64,000 nt of DNA, taken from the NCBI RefSeq assembly GCF_016907495.1, contig NZ_JAFBCC010000001.1, positions 2,046,001 to 2,110,000 of the forward strand. Reading direction: 5' to 3'. Position 1 is the stretch's first letter. Every line of letters begins with the position of its first letter. Below, one piece after another: positions 16,844 through 24,114 of this stretch. Both the position numbers and the translations under genes were made by a program. The stretch is from Arthrobacter tumbae (GTDB taxonomy: Bacteria > Actinomycetota > Actinomycetes > Actinomycetales > Micrococcaceae). A model generated the notes under the pieces. That model was not told where the DNA came from. It ran no database searches and was given only the letters and a program-made list of their open reading frames with translations.

Positions 16844-17791
16844 ATGGATCAGAATTTTCTTGTTCCGCTGATCTTGCTGCTTGGGCTTATTTGGTTTCTT
16901 GCCGCAGCAACGGTTCTCGGTGGCGTAATCGAACTAGCTTTCTTCCGGACACAAGACACTGGGCAAGCTGCCAAGCATCGCAAGCAGTATGTCAACAACG
17001 TCATGAAAGTGGTTCTCACTTCCGGCGCAGCCGCGATCGTGACAGTCCTTCTCCTGAAGCCAGACATGAAAGAAGTCTGGCCGGAATTTTCTATCTACTC
17101 TCCGCTGGTTTCGCTTGTCGCTGTAGCCATTGCTGCGCTCATCACCTACAGATTGGAACTGGCAAGCGAGGCGCCCGCCACCGTGTACGACCTTCAAATC
17201 GATCTGCGAAAGTCCTGGCAGGAGGAAGAGACGTTGAGCAGGCATTGCCTGGCACTCCACAACAGATGGCTGAAAGACTTCAAGGTAACCGATGGAGGCC
17301 GATCAATGATGTCATCCAAACGGCCCCTCCACTCACGTTTTCAGGCAGCCATCGATCTATCCCTAAACGGCAACTACCGGGATACAACGTTCCGACGCCT
17401 GGCGCTGCTCACAAGCCCGCGGATGGTGCAGGCCATGTCCATAGGACACCCCTGGAAAACGCTCTGGCTACTAACGCCTGCAGTAGCAGCCCTCCTGAGC
17501 GTAGCGTGCCTGACGACGATCCAGGTGATGGAGCATCTGTCTGCCACATTTGGCGTGATGCTCCTTGGCGTAGCGTCTGTCGTCCTTGGACTCGTATTCA
17601 GTACCTTCAACATCTGGACAAGATCAACTGTTGGGCTGCGGAAATACTGCGACCTCAAACGTCGCGAGGAACTGTGCGCCTTGATGCTCAAGAAACTCAA
17701 AGTTCTCGCGGCTCCCGCGAAGGCTGTACACGGGCAGCCACAACAAACTCCTGCTGGTTCGCTGCGCCGCCTTATTAGAGCCGTGTTGTGA
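16844..17791 (+). CDS. Integral membrane protein, four helices
   Basis: 315 residues. Two hydrophobic helices lie at the N-terminus (about 6-30 and 55-70), possibly one at 80-98, a soluble segment of about 100 residues (110-205) and two more helices (about 207-255: LWLLTPAVAALLSVACLTTI and FGVMLLGVASVVLGLVFS). The C-terminus is basic. I do not recognise a family; the layout resembles small effector-type or sensor membrane proteins with a cytoplasmic loop. A long overlapping plus-strand frame (16693-17778) is a shadow. Confidence 0.6.
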   Translation: MDQNFLVPLILLLGLIWFLAAATVLGGVIELAFFRTQDTGQAAKHRKQYVNNVMKVVLTSGAAAIVTVLLLKPDMKEVWPEFSIYSPLVSLVAVAIAALITYRLELASEAPATVYDLQIDLRKSWQEEETLSRHCLALHNRWLKDFKVTDGGRSMMSSKRPLHSRFQAAIDLSLNGNYRDTTFRRLALLTSPRMVQAMSIGHPWKTLWLLTPAVAALLSVACLTTIQVMEHLSATFGVMLLGVASVVLGLVFSTFNIWTRSTVGLRKYCDLKRREELCALMLKKLKVLAAPAKAVHGQPQQTPAGSLRRLIRAVL

Positions 17792-18129
17792 TCGGACGGC
17801 CGACCAGTCCCGACTCATATACCGGGTGCTAGAGGAGAGCCGTGCCTGCGATAAGTGCGAATTTACCCTACCTAGTAGCCTGAACTGCTCAGCCCTTATT
17901 TCCTCCGTCAGGGGCAGCGCTCGGTGCGGGATGACTCATCGGGATCTGACGAAATCATTACACGGCCGCCCCAGCCGGCCCGGTGCAGTCCGCAGGACAG
18001 GCTCGATAGCCGCCCACAACTCATCTGAAATCATATTCGCACGAACCATCTACCCAGCTTCGAAAAACAGCAACCCAGATATTTAGCAGAACGCCATAGT
18101 TGTCGCTCACGGTCGCTGTCAGCTGAGGA
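17792..18129. other. 338-bp stretch with only an IS remnant
   Basis: No intact gene. It contains the transposase remnant at 17936-18034. The remainder shows nothing recognisable. Confidence 0.45.
17936..18034 (-). pseudogene. N-terminal remnant of an IS5-family transposase
   Basis: Minus-strand codons from ATG 18034 read MISDELWAAIEPVLRTAPGR then LGRPCNDFVRSR and stop at 17936. The SDELWAxIEPxLP start is typical of IS5-type transposases; the remainder of the gene is absent. It marks an old insertion or recombination joint. Confidence 0.6.
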
Positions 18130-19470
18130 TTATGCGTTTGGCGGGTTTACCTTCCGCTGGTTGACATCGAGATGCTCAGGAAAGACCTTCCACGAACGAA
18201 TAGGTGAAGCGAGTATGGGAAGCGCGGCCGCACCCGCGACGCACGCCCATATCCAAAGAGTGGGAACCAATCCTAGCCAAACTGCAAGCGCTCCACCGGC
18301 CAAGCTAGCTATCGGCATGATTCCTAGAGTGAATAGGCGAATGCAAGATGAGACTCTTCCTAGCATTGCGGTCTCCGTTAGCCGCGGGATGATGCCAGAT
18401 CCAGCAACGACGATCACCGCTGTAAGAAAAGACCAGCCTGCAGTTGAGAGCCCTACCCAGATTACGGGTGAGCCCGGTAGTGAACCGGCGAGCGGGATGA
18501 ATGCGACGACCACGATTGATAAGAGACTCGCGGACACCCTGCACGCACCGATACCGAGAAATCGGACGATCGGCATGGCTGCTAGGGATCCGAGGAGGGC
18601 GCCCACCGCCCCCAAGACTCCTAGAGAGGCGAACATCGCAGGGGAAATCAGAAGTATGTTCAATGCGAATACTACTTTGGCACTCGCGCCCAGCATCGTA
18701 GATGCGTTGATCAACATGTTCGATGTAAACAACGGTCTCAGCTCACGATGGTTAAGTGTGAATGCCAAACCCTCCCTAGCCGATTCCCAGAAGTTGACCT
18801 TCTTCCCGCTTCCTGTCTGGACAGATTCAGGTAGGTGCACACTGTTCAGCAGAAACGCCGAAGACAGGTATGCGAGTGCTGACAACAACAGGACGAACGG
18901 TGCCGCGATCGTTCGCAACAGCAGCCCCGCGATCCCTGGGGCAGCGACGGAGATCGTATTTTTAGCCGTGAGTAGACGAGCAGTAGCCTCGTCGAGTTGG
19001 TTGGCGCCCACCACCATTGGAAGCGCGGTGGAATCGGCGGTTGTGAAGAAAACATCCGCGACACTTATGACGGCAGCGACTACCAAAAGATGCCAAATCG
19101 ATAGCGTATCGGTGGCGAACGCGACGGGTATTGTCAGTAGAACCGTGGCGCGGAGGATGTCCGCACCGATTAGTATCCGCCGTTTGCGCATGCGGTCGAC
19201 CCAAACCCCGACCGGAATCCCGAGCAGTAGGAACGCGCTCAAGCTGAGTGCCGTAAGAATGCTCACTTGAAATGCTCCTGCACCAAGTGCGGAGACTGCG
19301 ATGATCGGCAGAAGCGTACGCAACAAATCATCAGCCGCGCTCTCAAACGCATTCGCTAACCACAGGCACCTGAAATTGGGCTGACGCAAGACAGGCTTTA
19401 ACTGGCGGACGCTAGCGTCCTCTGGGTGCGACGGTTGGCTGATACTCTTGATCGTCCTACGTAAGGGCAT
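18130..19470 (-). CDS. MFS transporter, drug-efflux-like
   Basis: 446 residues from ATG 19470 (MPLRRTIKS); a GTG at 19479 would add three residues but lies inside a palindrome. Twelve hydrophobic segments are expected. The loop between helices 2 and 3 is GIPVGVWVDRMRKRRILIG, the MFS signature, and ADVFFTTADSTALPMVV fits the MFS_3 (macrolide/enterobactin exporter-like) group. An 8-bp inverted repeat directly over the start suggests regulation by a repressor not encoded next door. It may serve export for the RiPP locus on the same strand 0.5 kb away, but this is inference. Confidence 0.82.
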   Translation of the reverse strand: MPLRRTIKSISQPSHPEDASVRQLKPVLRQPNFRCLWLANAFESAADDLLRTLLPIIAVSALGAGAFQVSILTALSLSAFLLLGIPVGVWVDRMRKRRILIGADILRATVLLTIPVAFATDTLSIWHLLVVAAVISVADVFFTTADSTALPMVVGANQLDEATARLLTAKNTISVAAPGIAGLLLRTIAAPFVLLLSALAYLSSAFLLNSVHLPESVQTGSGKKVNFWESAREGLAFTLNHRELRPLFTSNMLINASTMLGASAKVVFALNILLISPAMFASLGVLGAVGALLGSLAAMPIVRFLGIGACRVSASLLSIVVVAFIPLAGSLPGSPVIWVGLSTAGWSFLTAVIVVAGSGIIPRLTETAMLGRVSSCIRLFTLGIMPIASLAGGALAVWLGLVPTLWIWACVAGAAALPILASPIRSWKVFPEHLDVNQRKVNPPNA

Positions 19471-19489
19471 ACCTGACACTCTGTCAGGT
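19471..19489. promoter_or_regulatory. Palindromic operator between divergent MFS and zinc-finger genes
   Basis: ACCTGACA-CTC-TGTCAGGT is a perfect 8-bp inverted repeat with a 3-bp centre, directly upstream of the MFS start and 50 bp upstream of the divergent TTG at 19538. Its size and symmetry fit a TetR-type operator. Confidence 0.55.
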
Positions 19490-19537
19490 TCAGCCTTACA
19501 GCGTCAACCCGGCGGGCGAACACTCTGGAGGGCCCCA

Positions 19538-19909
19538 TTGACAACTACGAGTGAGAAGGTCGAGCCGTCCTTCTGTGATTTCTGCGCTTCACCAAAGTCG
19601 GATGGCAAACGTTTGATCGCTGGTCCCGGTATAGCAATTTGTGAGTCATGTATATCGGCAGCTTCGGACCTACTCGGTAAGAGCAGTGGCATTTCCGCAA
19701 ATGCGCAGATTGAGCCCCGCTGGGAAGTAATGAACGACGAAGAGCTCCTTTCACATCTGCCTGAGATTGCAGCAGTCGCTGATCGCGTCGAAGAGCGTTT
19801 ACAACAATGGGTAGGTGCGGCGAGGTCCCGTGGACTCTCTTGGGCGCGCATCGGGTCCTCACTCGACATCTCCAGACAGTCAGCCTGGGAACGGTTCTCC
19901 GGACGTTGA
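19538..19909 (+). CDS. ClpX-type zinc-finger protein with C-terminal helix-turn-helix
   Basis: 123 residues with a TTG start at 19538 chosen because GGAGG lies seven bases upstream. The N-terminal finger CDFCASPKSDGKRLIAGPGI-ICESC is the four-Cys ClpX zinc finger. The C-terminus WVGAARSRGLSWARIGSSL then DISRQSAWERF looks like a small helix-turn-helix common to a family of actinobacterial accessory proteins. It has no ATPase domain, so it is not ClpX. It is divergent from the MFS gene and convergent with the CoA-transferase. A regulatory role is inferred. Confidence 0.75.
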   Translation: MTTTSEKVEPSFCDFCASPKSDGKRLIAGPGIAICESCISAASDLLGKSSGISANAQIEPRWEVMNDEELLSHLPEIAAVADRVEERLQQWVGAARSRGLSWARIGSSLDISRQSAWERFSGR

Positions 19910-19952
19910 TGACTGCGGTTCTCCTAGCGCCCCACCTTCGTGAAAGATCAGC

Positions 19953-21152
19953 TCACCTCGCTGCTCCGAGTGCCGCACCAACTGAATCCTCGTTCTGCCC
20001 CGATATTTCTCGCAGCACCTCCGACGTGTGCTCACCTAACCTAGGGGGCCTCCGGCGGACAGATCCCGGAGTCCGTGAGAGCTTGGCAACCACGCCCGGG
20101 ACATTTACTGCGTCCTCACCTTCACCTACACGACGCAGCATTCCGCGTTCAATCAGAAGTGGGTGCTGGACCGCTTCTTTGAGGGTTTGTACCACGCCAT
20201 GGGGCACTCCCTCGCGGTCAAGAGCATCAGAAACGGATTGGGCGTCCAGACTGAGCGTCCACACGTTAATCTCGTGTTCGAGTTCATCGACCCGCGCCCA
20301 TCGTTGAGCGACCGATGCGAAGCGACCATCCCCGAGATGCGCCGGGGAGCCCATTGCTTGAGTAAGTGCAAGAAATAGACGGTCTGATCCGGCGTCGATG
20401 TAGATTCGCCGGCTGTCCCCCGTCGCAAACAAGTTACCTGGGGGAGCTGTTGCATCGCGATTTCCCGTTAGTTCGGTGTACGGCTTTCCGTTAATCGCTG
20501 ACGTGAGCGGATGACCGATAACCGACAACATCGAGTCGAACAGAGATATGTCAACATGTTGCCCGAGCCCTGTGCGGTCTCGCTCGAATAGGGCAGTTAC
20601 TGCCGCGAAAGCAGCTTGCAGTCCGGTGGCATGGTCTGCGACATAGGTGCCGCTCATCAGCGGACCAGACGAGTGATTACCATTCAAACTCATAGCGCCA
20701 GACAGGGCCTCTGCCACACTATTGAAGAGGGGGCGGTGGCTCCACTCGCCCTCCTGGCCGTACCCAGATATCGAAACAACGATAAGAGCTGGGTTAATTG
20801 CCGCAAGCGCTTCGTCGTCGAGACCCATGGCCGTCAACGTACCGGGGCGATAGTTCTGAACAAGGACGTCTGCCCAAGCGATCAATTTCTTCAGATGATC
20901 AACGCTGTTGGCATCCCTGGTATCTAGCGTGATGCTTCTCTTGTTGCGGTTGTAGTGAAGGAAATAAGTGCTCTCATTAGCCACTTTCGGTTCAAAATGG
21001 CGCGTGTCTTCCCCCATCGGGTTCTCTACTTTTACAACATCCGCTCCCATGTCAGCTAGGAGCATTGAGCAAAAGGGGCCCGCGATCCATCGACTTAGGT
21101 CAACTACCCTGATGTCGTCTAGTGCGCCTCGTGATTCACCGGGTTCGGTCAT
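19953..21152 (-). CDS. CaiB/BaiF family (class III) CoA-transferase
   Basis: 399 residues. The N-terminus DIRVVDLSRWIAGPFCSMLL and ADMGADVVKVENP is the family hallmark, with the catalytic Asp in the GTYVADHATGLQAAFAAV region (residues about 168-186). These enzymes move CoA between carboxylic acids. The gene starts 86 bp after the end of the GNAT gene on the same strand, so it may be the last gene of the P450 operon. A CoA-linked acid supplied to the neighbouring acyltransferase would fit, but is unproven. Confidence 0.85.
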   Translation of the reverse strand: MTEPGESRGALDDIRVVDLSRWIAGPFCSMLLADMGADVVKVENPMGEDTRHFEPKVANESTYFLHYNRNKRSITLDTRDANSVDHLKKLIAWADVLVQNYRPGTLTAMGLDDEALAAINPALIVVSISGYGQEGEWSHRPLFNSVAEALSGAMSLNGNHSSGPLMSGTYVADHATGLQAAFAAVTALFERDRTGLGQHVDISLFDSMLSVIGHPLTSAINGKPYTELTGNRDATAPPGNLFATGDSRRIYIDAGSDRLFLALTQAMGSPAHLGDGRFASVAQRWARVDELEHEINVWTLSLDAQSVSDALDREGVPHGVVQTLKEAVQHPLLIERGMLRRVGEGEDAVNVPGVVAKLSRTPGSVRRRPPRLGEHTSEVLREISGQNEDSVGAALGAAR

Positions 21153-21238
21153 AGTGTTGGGCTCCGTTCTCTATCAGGGGGACCGCGCGAAGAATCCCGG
21201 TCAGGTTTGCTTTCTGGCAAAAGGAGGGGTCATCCGAA

Positions 21239-22138
21239 CTAGAAGTACTCAATCTGTGGATCATGGGCGAACAGTATGTCGCCATCGGGCGCGAGAGAGT
21301 TTACGTACAAGTGGCGGACGCTAACCACGTCGAGCACCCCGAATGTCGGTAGGTCAGCGAGACTTTGCTGCCTTGCCCTAGTCACACCAACTTGGGTCAC
21401 CAAGCTGGCGAGAAGGTCACTCCGAGCATCTGCAGAAGAGCCTTTCAATTCAAGAATCTGCCAATCAGGATCGCCGTCCGTGCGGCATGCCGAGAGGACA
21501 GCGTGAGCCGATCCACCTTGCCCGAGTTCTGCGATGAAATACTTGTACCGTCCCGACTCGCTGTAGTCGTTGAACATGCGGAACCAATCGTGATTTTGGC
21601 GGGATAGATGCCAGGTGTCACGGTTACGGTACTGATGAAGGTTGGGTAGGGCGATGTCATGTTCCAGCTCGTATAGCCTGAGATATCTTCTTGCAACGCT
21701 ATGGTCGGTGGGAAGCACGCTGTCGAGCACGACGTCACAGAAAGACCCGGCAGGCCGGAAACCAGCGTGAACGTCGAGGGTTCGATTCTCCGGCCAACCG
21801 ACAACCGCGACAAGGCCGCTTCGCTGACACGCCAGATTTGACATCTTGAGAAGCTCCAATCCGATTCCCCTCCTCCTGTGCGACTTCGCGACCGCGAAAC
21901 CGGACTGGGCAGCAACTGGCACGTCACCGGCTGAGGTAATCGCGACGGCTTCGCGACACAGCACGACGCCCACCATGACGTCTCCGTCGAAAGCGACGAC
22001 AGAATTGCCAAATGAGCAACCTTGCTGCTGAAGGTCCCAAGCCAGCTCACTGGGGTGCCCACCTAAGTTGACGGCGGAGAATTCCCATGCCTGTCGATGT
22101 AGGTTGTCTGATAGCGGTTCAAAAGTTATAGATCCCAT
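21239..22138 (-). CDS. GNAT-family acyltransferase in the P450/peptide operon
   Basis: 299 residues from ATG 22138 (MGSITFEPLSDNLH), 13 bp after the P450 stop codon, so transcription is shared. The first half holds a GNAT core: SGFAVAKSHRRRGIGLELLK is the acetyl-CoA loop and VGWPENRTLDVHAGFRPAG the following segment. The second half (about residues 165-299) looks like a second, degenerate GNAT-type fold. In a peptide cluster it could acylate the N-terminus or a Lys of the mature product; both Lys and free amine are available in the predicted core. Confidence 0.75.
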   Translation of the reverse strand: MGSITFEPLSDNLHRQAWEFSAVNLGGHPSELAWDLQQQGCSFGNSVVAFDGDVMVGVVLCREAVAITSAGDVPVAAQSGFAVAKSHRRRGIGLELLKMSNLACQRSGLVAVVGWPENRTLDVHAGFRPAGSFCDVVLDSVLPTDHSVARRYLRLYELEHDIALPNLHQYRNRDTWHLSRQNHDWFRMFNDYSESGRYKYFIAELGQGGSAHAVLSACRTDGDPDWQILELKGSSADARSDLLASLVTQVGVTRARQQSLADLPTFGVLDVVSVRHLYVNSLAPDGDILFAHDPQIEYF

Positions 22139-22151
22139 AACGCTCGCGGCC

Positions 22152-23153
22152 TTACTTCTCAACCCGCGTTGAGAAGGAACTCGCCGCATAGAGGGGGCCA
22201 CCAGAGAAGCGCTTAGCATTCGTGATTCTCAAATTAGGAATCTGGTGCCTAATTTGCTCATAAACGGCTTCCGCTACTGCATAGACTATTCCCTGCCCGA
22301 TGCACCTTTCGACCCCCGCGCCGAAAGGAATGAAGGACGGAGGATTGCGATCGGCTGTAATCCATCGCGATGGCATCCAACGCTCAGGATCTTCCCAATA
22401 TCGCGTGTCTCGATGAATAAGGTAGGTACAAATAGCAATCGAATTTACATCGGCACTTAGGAATGGAAGGAGAGCGTCCGGTGCCGCGGATCTATTAGCT
22501 ATCTCACGAACGATCAGCCAGGCCGGTGGTGCTGATCTCAAAGTCTCATTCAATATGGATCGCGTCGAGTTTTCGATCGCGCTGTCAGGGTGCAAAGCCG
22601 AATAGTGCACCATGCTCGTTAGGAGACTGGCCACGGAGGCGCTCCCACCCTGGGCCATTCGTGCCGCTGCCAAGACAGTGTCGGATTCCTCAAGCCCTCT
22701 AGGTGAGGCGCCGATTCTTGCGAAGCGATTTCTCGCCGACCGAACCAGCCGCAGAGTTCTTCCGACCAAGCTGTGCTCTCGCGAAACTTTTCTCCTCGCG
22801 ACATTTTCAACATCCCGTCCAACGCTTGCGGCCAGAGACGGAAGCATGATCGCATCGAGCACGAGTTTCCTTGCATCCGCAGGCCAGTTCATCGACTGTT
22901 GTAATCGAATATGGGCGCCTTCTGAAGTCATGCGACAACTCTTGGTGAAGCTGACTAGATTTGAGTGGATGGCTTTGAAATCACTGGTCCGAGCACCAGG
23001 CGGGAAAATCGCGGGCGAGCGATGCAAGAAATTTTCCTGCGTAAGACACGCTAGCGCGAGTGCTCCATCAGTTAGGACGAGATGTTCACGGTCGTGAATG
23101 AATGCCGATTCGCCTAGCCCGGATCGTCTACATAGATCATCGAACAACGACAT
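22152..23153 (-). CDS. Cytochrome P450, short and atypical, paired with a tiny peptide gene
   Basis: 333 residues from ATG 23153 (MSLFDDLCRRSG), which has GGGGGAAG just upstream. The heme-binding loop is FIPFGAGVERCIGQGIVYA with the axial Cys, and the ExxR motif is ILNETLRSAPP. It is about 60-70 residues shorter than usual bacterial P450s. The I-helix region reads AARMAQGGSASVASLL, without the usual acid-alcohol (E/D-T) pair. Gene order peptide, hairpin, P450, acyltransferase is that of P450-modified RiPPs, in which the enzyme cross-links aromatic residues of a short core. That function is inferred from context. Confidence 0.8.
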   Translation of the reverse strand: MSLFDDLCRRSGLGESAFIHDREHLVLTDGALALACLTQENFLHRSPAIFPPGARTSDFKAIHSNLVSFTKSCRMTSEGAHIRLQQSMNWPADARKLVLDAIMLPSLAASVGRDVENVARRKVSREHSLVGRTLRLVRSARNRFARIGASPRGLEESDTVLAAARMAQGGSASVASLLTSMVHYSALHPDSAIENSTRSILNETLRSAPPAWLIVREIANRSAAPDALLPFLSADVNSIAICTYLIHRDTRYWEDPERWMPSRWITADRNPPSFIPFGAGVERCIGQGIVYAVAEAVYEQIRHQIPNLRITNAKRFSGGPLYAASSFSTRVEK

Positions 23154-23168
23154 ACTTCCCCCAAAATT

Positions 23169-23213
23169 AAGGATCGGCTTAGCGGGAAAAGTAGTCGCGC
23201 TAAGCCGATCCTT
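23169..23213 (-). terminator. Perfect 15-bp stem-loop between peptide and P450 genes (attenuator)
   Basis: Arms AAGGATCGGCTTAGC (23169-23183) and GCTAAGCCGATCCTT (23199-23213) match perfectly around a 15-base loop. On the minus strand it begins eight bases after the peptide stop codon. The second arm ends in TTAATTTT, a weak T-tract, and the P450 start is 16 bp further on. Such partial terminators in RiPP operons give many precursor transcripts per enzyme transcript and protect the short mRNA. Confidence 0.75.
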
Positions 23214-23220
23214 CTTCAAA

Positions 23221-23298
23221 TTACTCTACGACGTATTTATCCCAGCGTGAGTTCGCAATGCTGGACTTCTTGCTGAAAATTCCACGAATGATGCGCAT
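23221..23298 (-). CDS. Candidate RiPP precursor peptide, 25 aa
   Basis: ATG at 23298, TAA at 23221-23223. AAAGGGGGAAAG directly precedes the start, one of the best ribosome binding sites in the window. The peptide begins MRIIRGIFSKKSS and ends RWDKYVVE: a short basic leader-like half and an aromatic C-terminal half with Trp and Tyr spaced W-x-x-Y. Genes for 5-30 residue precursors directly in front of a P450 are known for biarylitides, cittilins and tryptorubin/atropopeptides. The sequence matches none of these known cores that I recall. It is too short for ordinary gene callers. Confidence 0.65.
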   Translation of the reverse strand: MRIIRGIFSKKSSIANSRWDKYVVE

Positions 23299-23540
23299 CT
23301 TTCCCCCTTTCAGTGCTCGATGCAAACAAGTTATCAGTTCGAAGTAGATACAACAAATGCTCTGATCGCGCAGGTTTACTTGCCACTATCATTTGCGCTT
23401 TACCGAATCAAGAGCAGGTGCTCCTTTCCATGTCAATCCATTGTTATCTATGGACAATCGACTTATGGTGACATATATTGTTGTGCTCCCCTCGTCGCAT
23501 ACGGTTTTTATTCGAAGACGGGCACCCGCGCTGATCAGCC
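23299..23540. other. AT-rich promoter region of the peptide/P450 operon
   Basis: No gene is supported here. Base composition is clearly more AT-rich than the flanks, as is the P450 gene, which suggests foreign origin. On the minus strand a TTGACA hexamer occurs at 23432-23437 (reverse complement TGTCAA), a possible -35 element. I cannot fix a -10 element with confidence. Confidence 0.4.
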
Positions 23541-23667
23541 GACGGATCCTATGAGCGGATGTTCGCTGCGGTGGAGGAAAACACCAACGCACATGACATG
23601 GAACGGGAGTCGCTGCTTTCGGTTGATTCCACCAGCGTTCGGGCTCATCAGCACGCCGCCGGCGAGC
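23541..23667 (+). pseudogene. Internal remnant of an IS5-type transposase
   Basis: Codons read DGSYERMFAAVEENTNAHD and then SVDSTSVRAHQHAAGE, the middle of an IS5/IS427-group transposase including the DST-x-VRAHQHAAG DDE-core segment. Both ends of the gene are missing. It forms the upstream boundary of the peptide/P450 operon promoter. Confidence 0.65.
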
Positions 23668-23753
23668 ACACCGCCGTACCAGTGGTCACCGGTTGGAAGG
23701 TGCTCGGCTTCAAGCTCCGCAATAGTTATGGCTCATCTGCACCCAGTGGACCC

Positions 23754-23921
23754 ATGACCGATGGGCAGAGGGCCGAGCGGAAAACTCTGATCGCGAACAA
23801 CAAACTGATGCAGTCAGCGACGACCGTCCGCCGAGAGTTCGTGAAGGACTTGCTGGCGAACAAGCAGGCGCTGAAGGGCTGGCAGTACTTCACCGCCATA
23901 ACTTCGCAAGTGTGGCGTTGA
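23754..23921 (+). pseudogene. C-terminal remnant of a ParB-like plasmid partition protein
   Basis: The frame reads MTDGQRAERKTLIANNKLMQ then TTVRREFVKDLLANKQALKG and stops at 23921. This RREF(V/L)xxLLAxKxxxKG pattern occurs in the C-terminal part of ParB-like proteins of actinobacterial plasmids. No N-terminal domain is present. The remnant runs into motif site B. It suggests plasmid ancestry for part of the island. Identification is from memory of the family and moderately sure. Confidence 0.45.
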
Positions 23922-23998
23922 GTACACCCATACGCAACAGGTCTCTACCACCGGATAGTGCGTTGCATTGAAGCCGATTTCTGACTCTTGCAGATCTA
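23911..23998. repeat. Site B: second copy of the dispersed motif with downstream homology
   Basis: TGTGGCGTTGAGTACACCC-ATACGCAACAG at 23911-23940 resembles site A (5689) and site C (36723). The following roughly 60 bp also match site C: TACCA, CG, GCCGA-TTC and CTCTTGCA or CTTTGCA blocks occur in the same order. The similarity over about 90 bp shows that B and C are copies of one longer element. Confidence 0.55.
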
Positions 23999-24114
23999 AG
24001 CGAAGATCTGGACTTGACGCATCAAACGGCAGCGGTTAATGCGCGTAGGCCGGCTGGCTGGGAGGACATCTCGGGGATCATGGTTGGGAGCTGCGTTTAT
24101 GCCGGGCAATGGGC

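Noticed and set aside
16693..17778. 361-codon plus-strand frame
   Set aside because: It overlaps the membrane protein gene in another frame and has no domain; its composition is that of a shadow.
18161..19270. 369-codon plus-strand frame
   Set aside because: Antisense to the MFS gene, no recognisable domain, low-complexity Ser/Ala/Thr composition.
23320..23757. 145-codon plus-strand frame ahead of the IS remnant
   Set aside because: It crosses the peptide promoter region and reads the IS remnant in the wrong frame; no homology.
24039..24114. Small frame starting near 24015 (THQTAAVNARRPAGWEDI)
   Set aside because: Looks slightly coding but is too short, ends quickly and has no start with a ribosome binding site.
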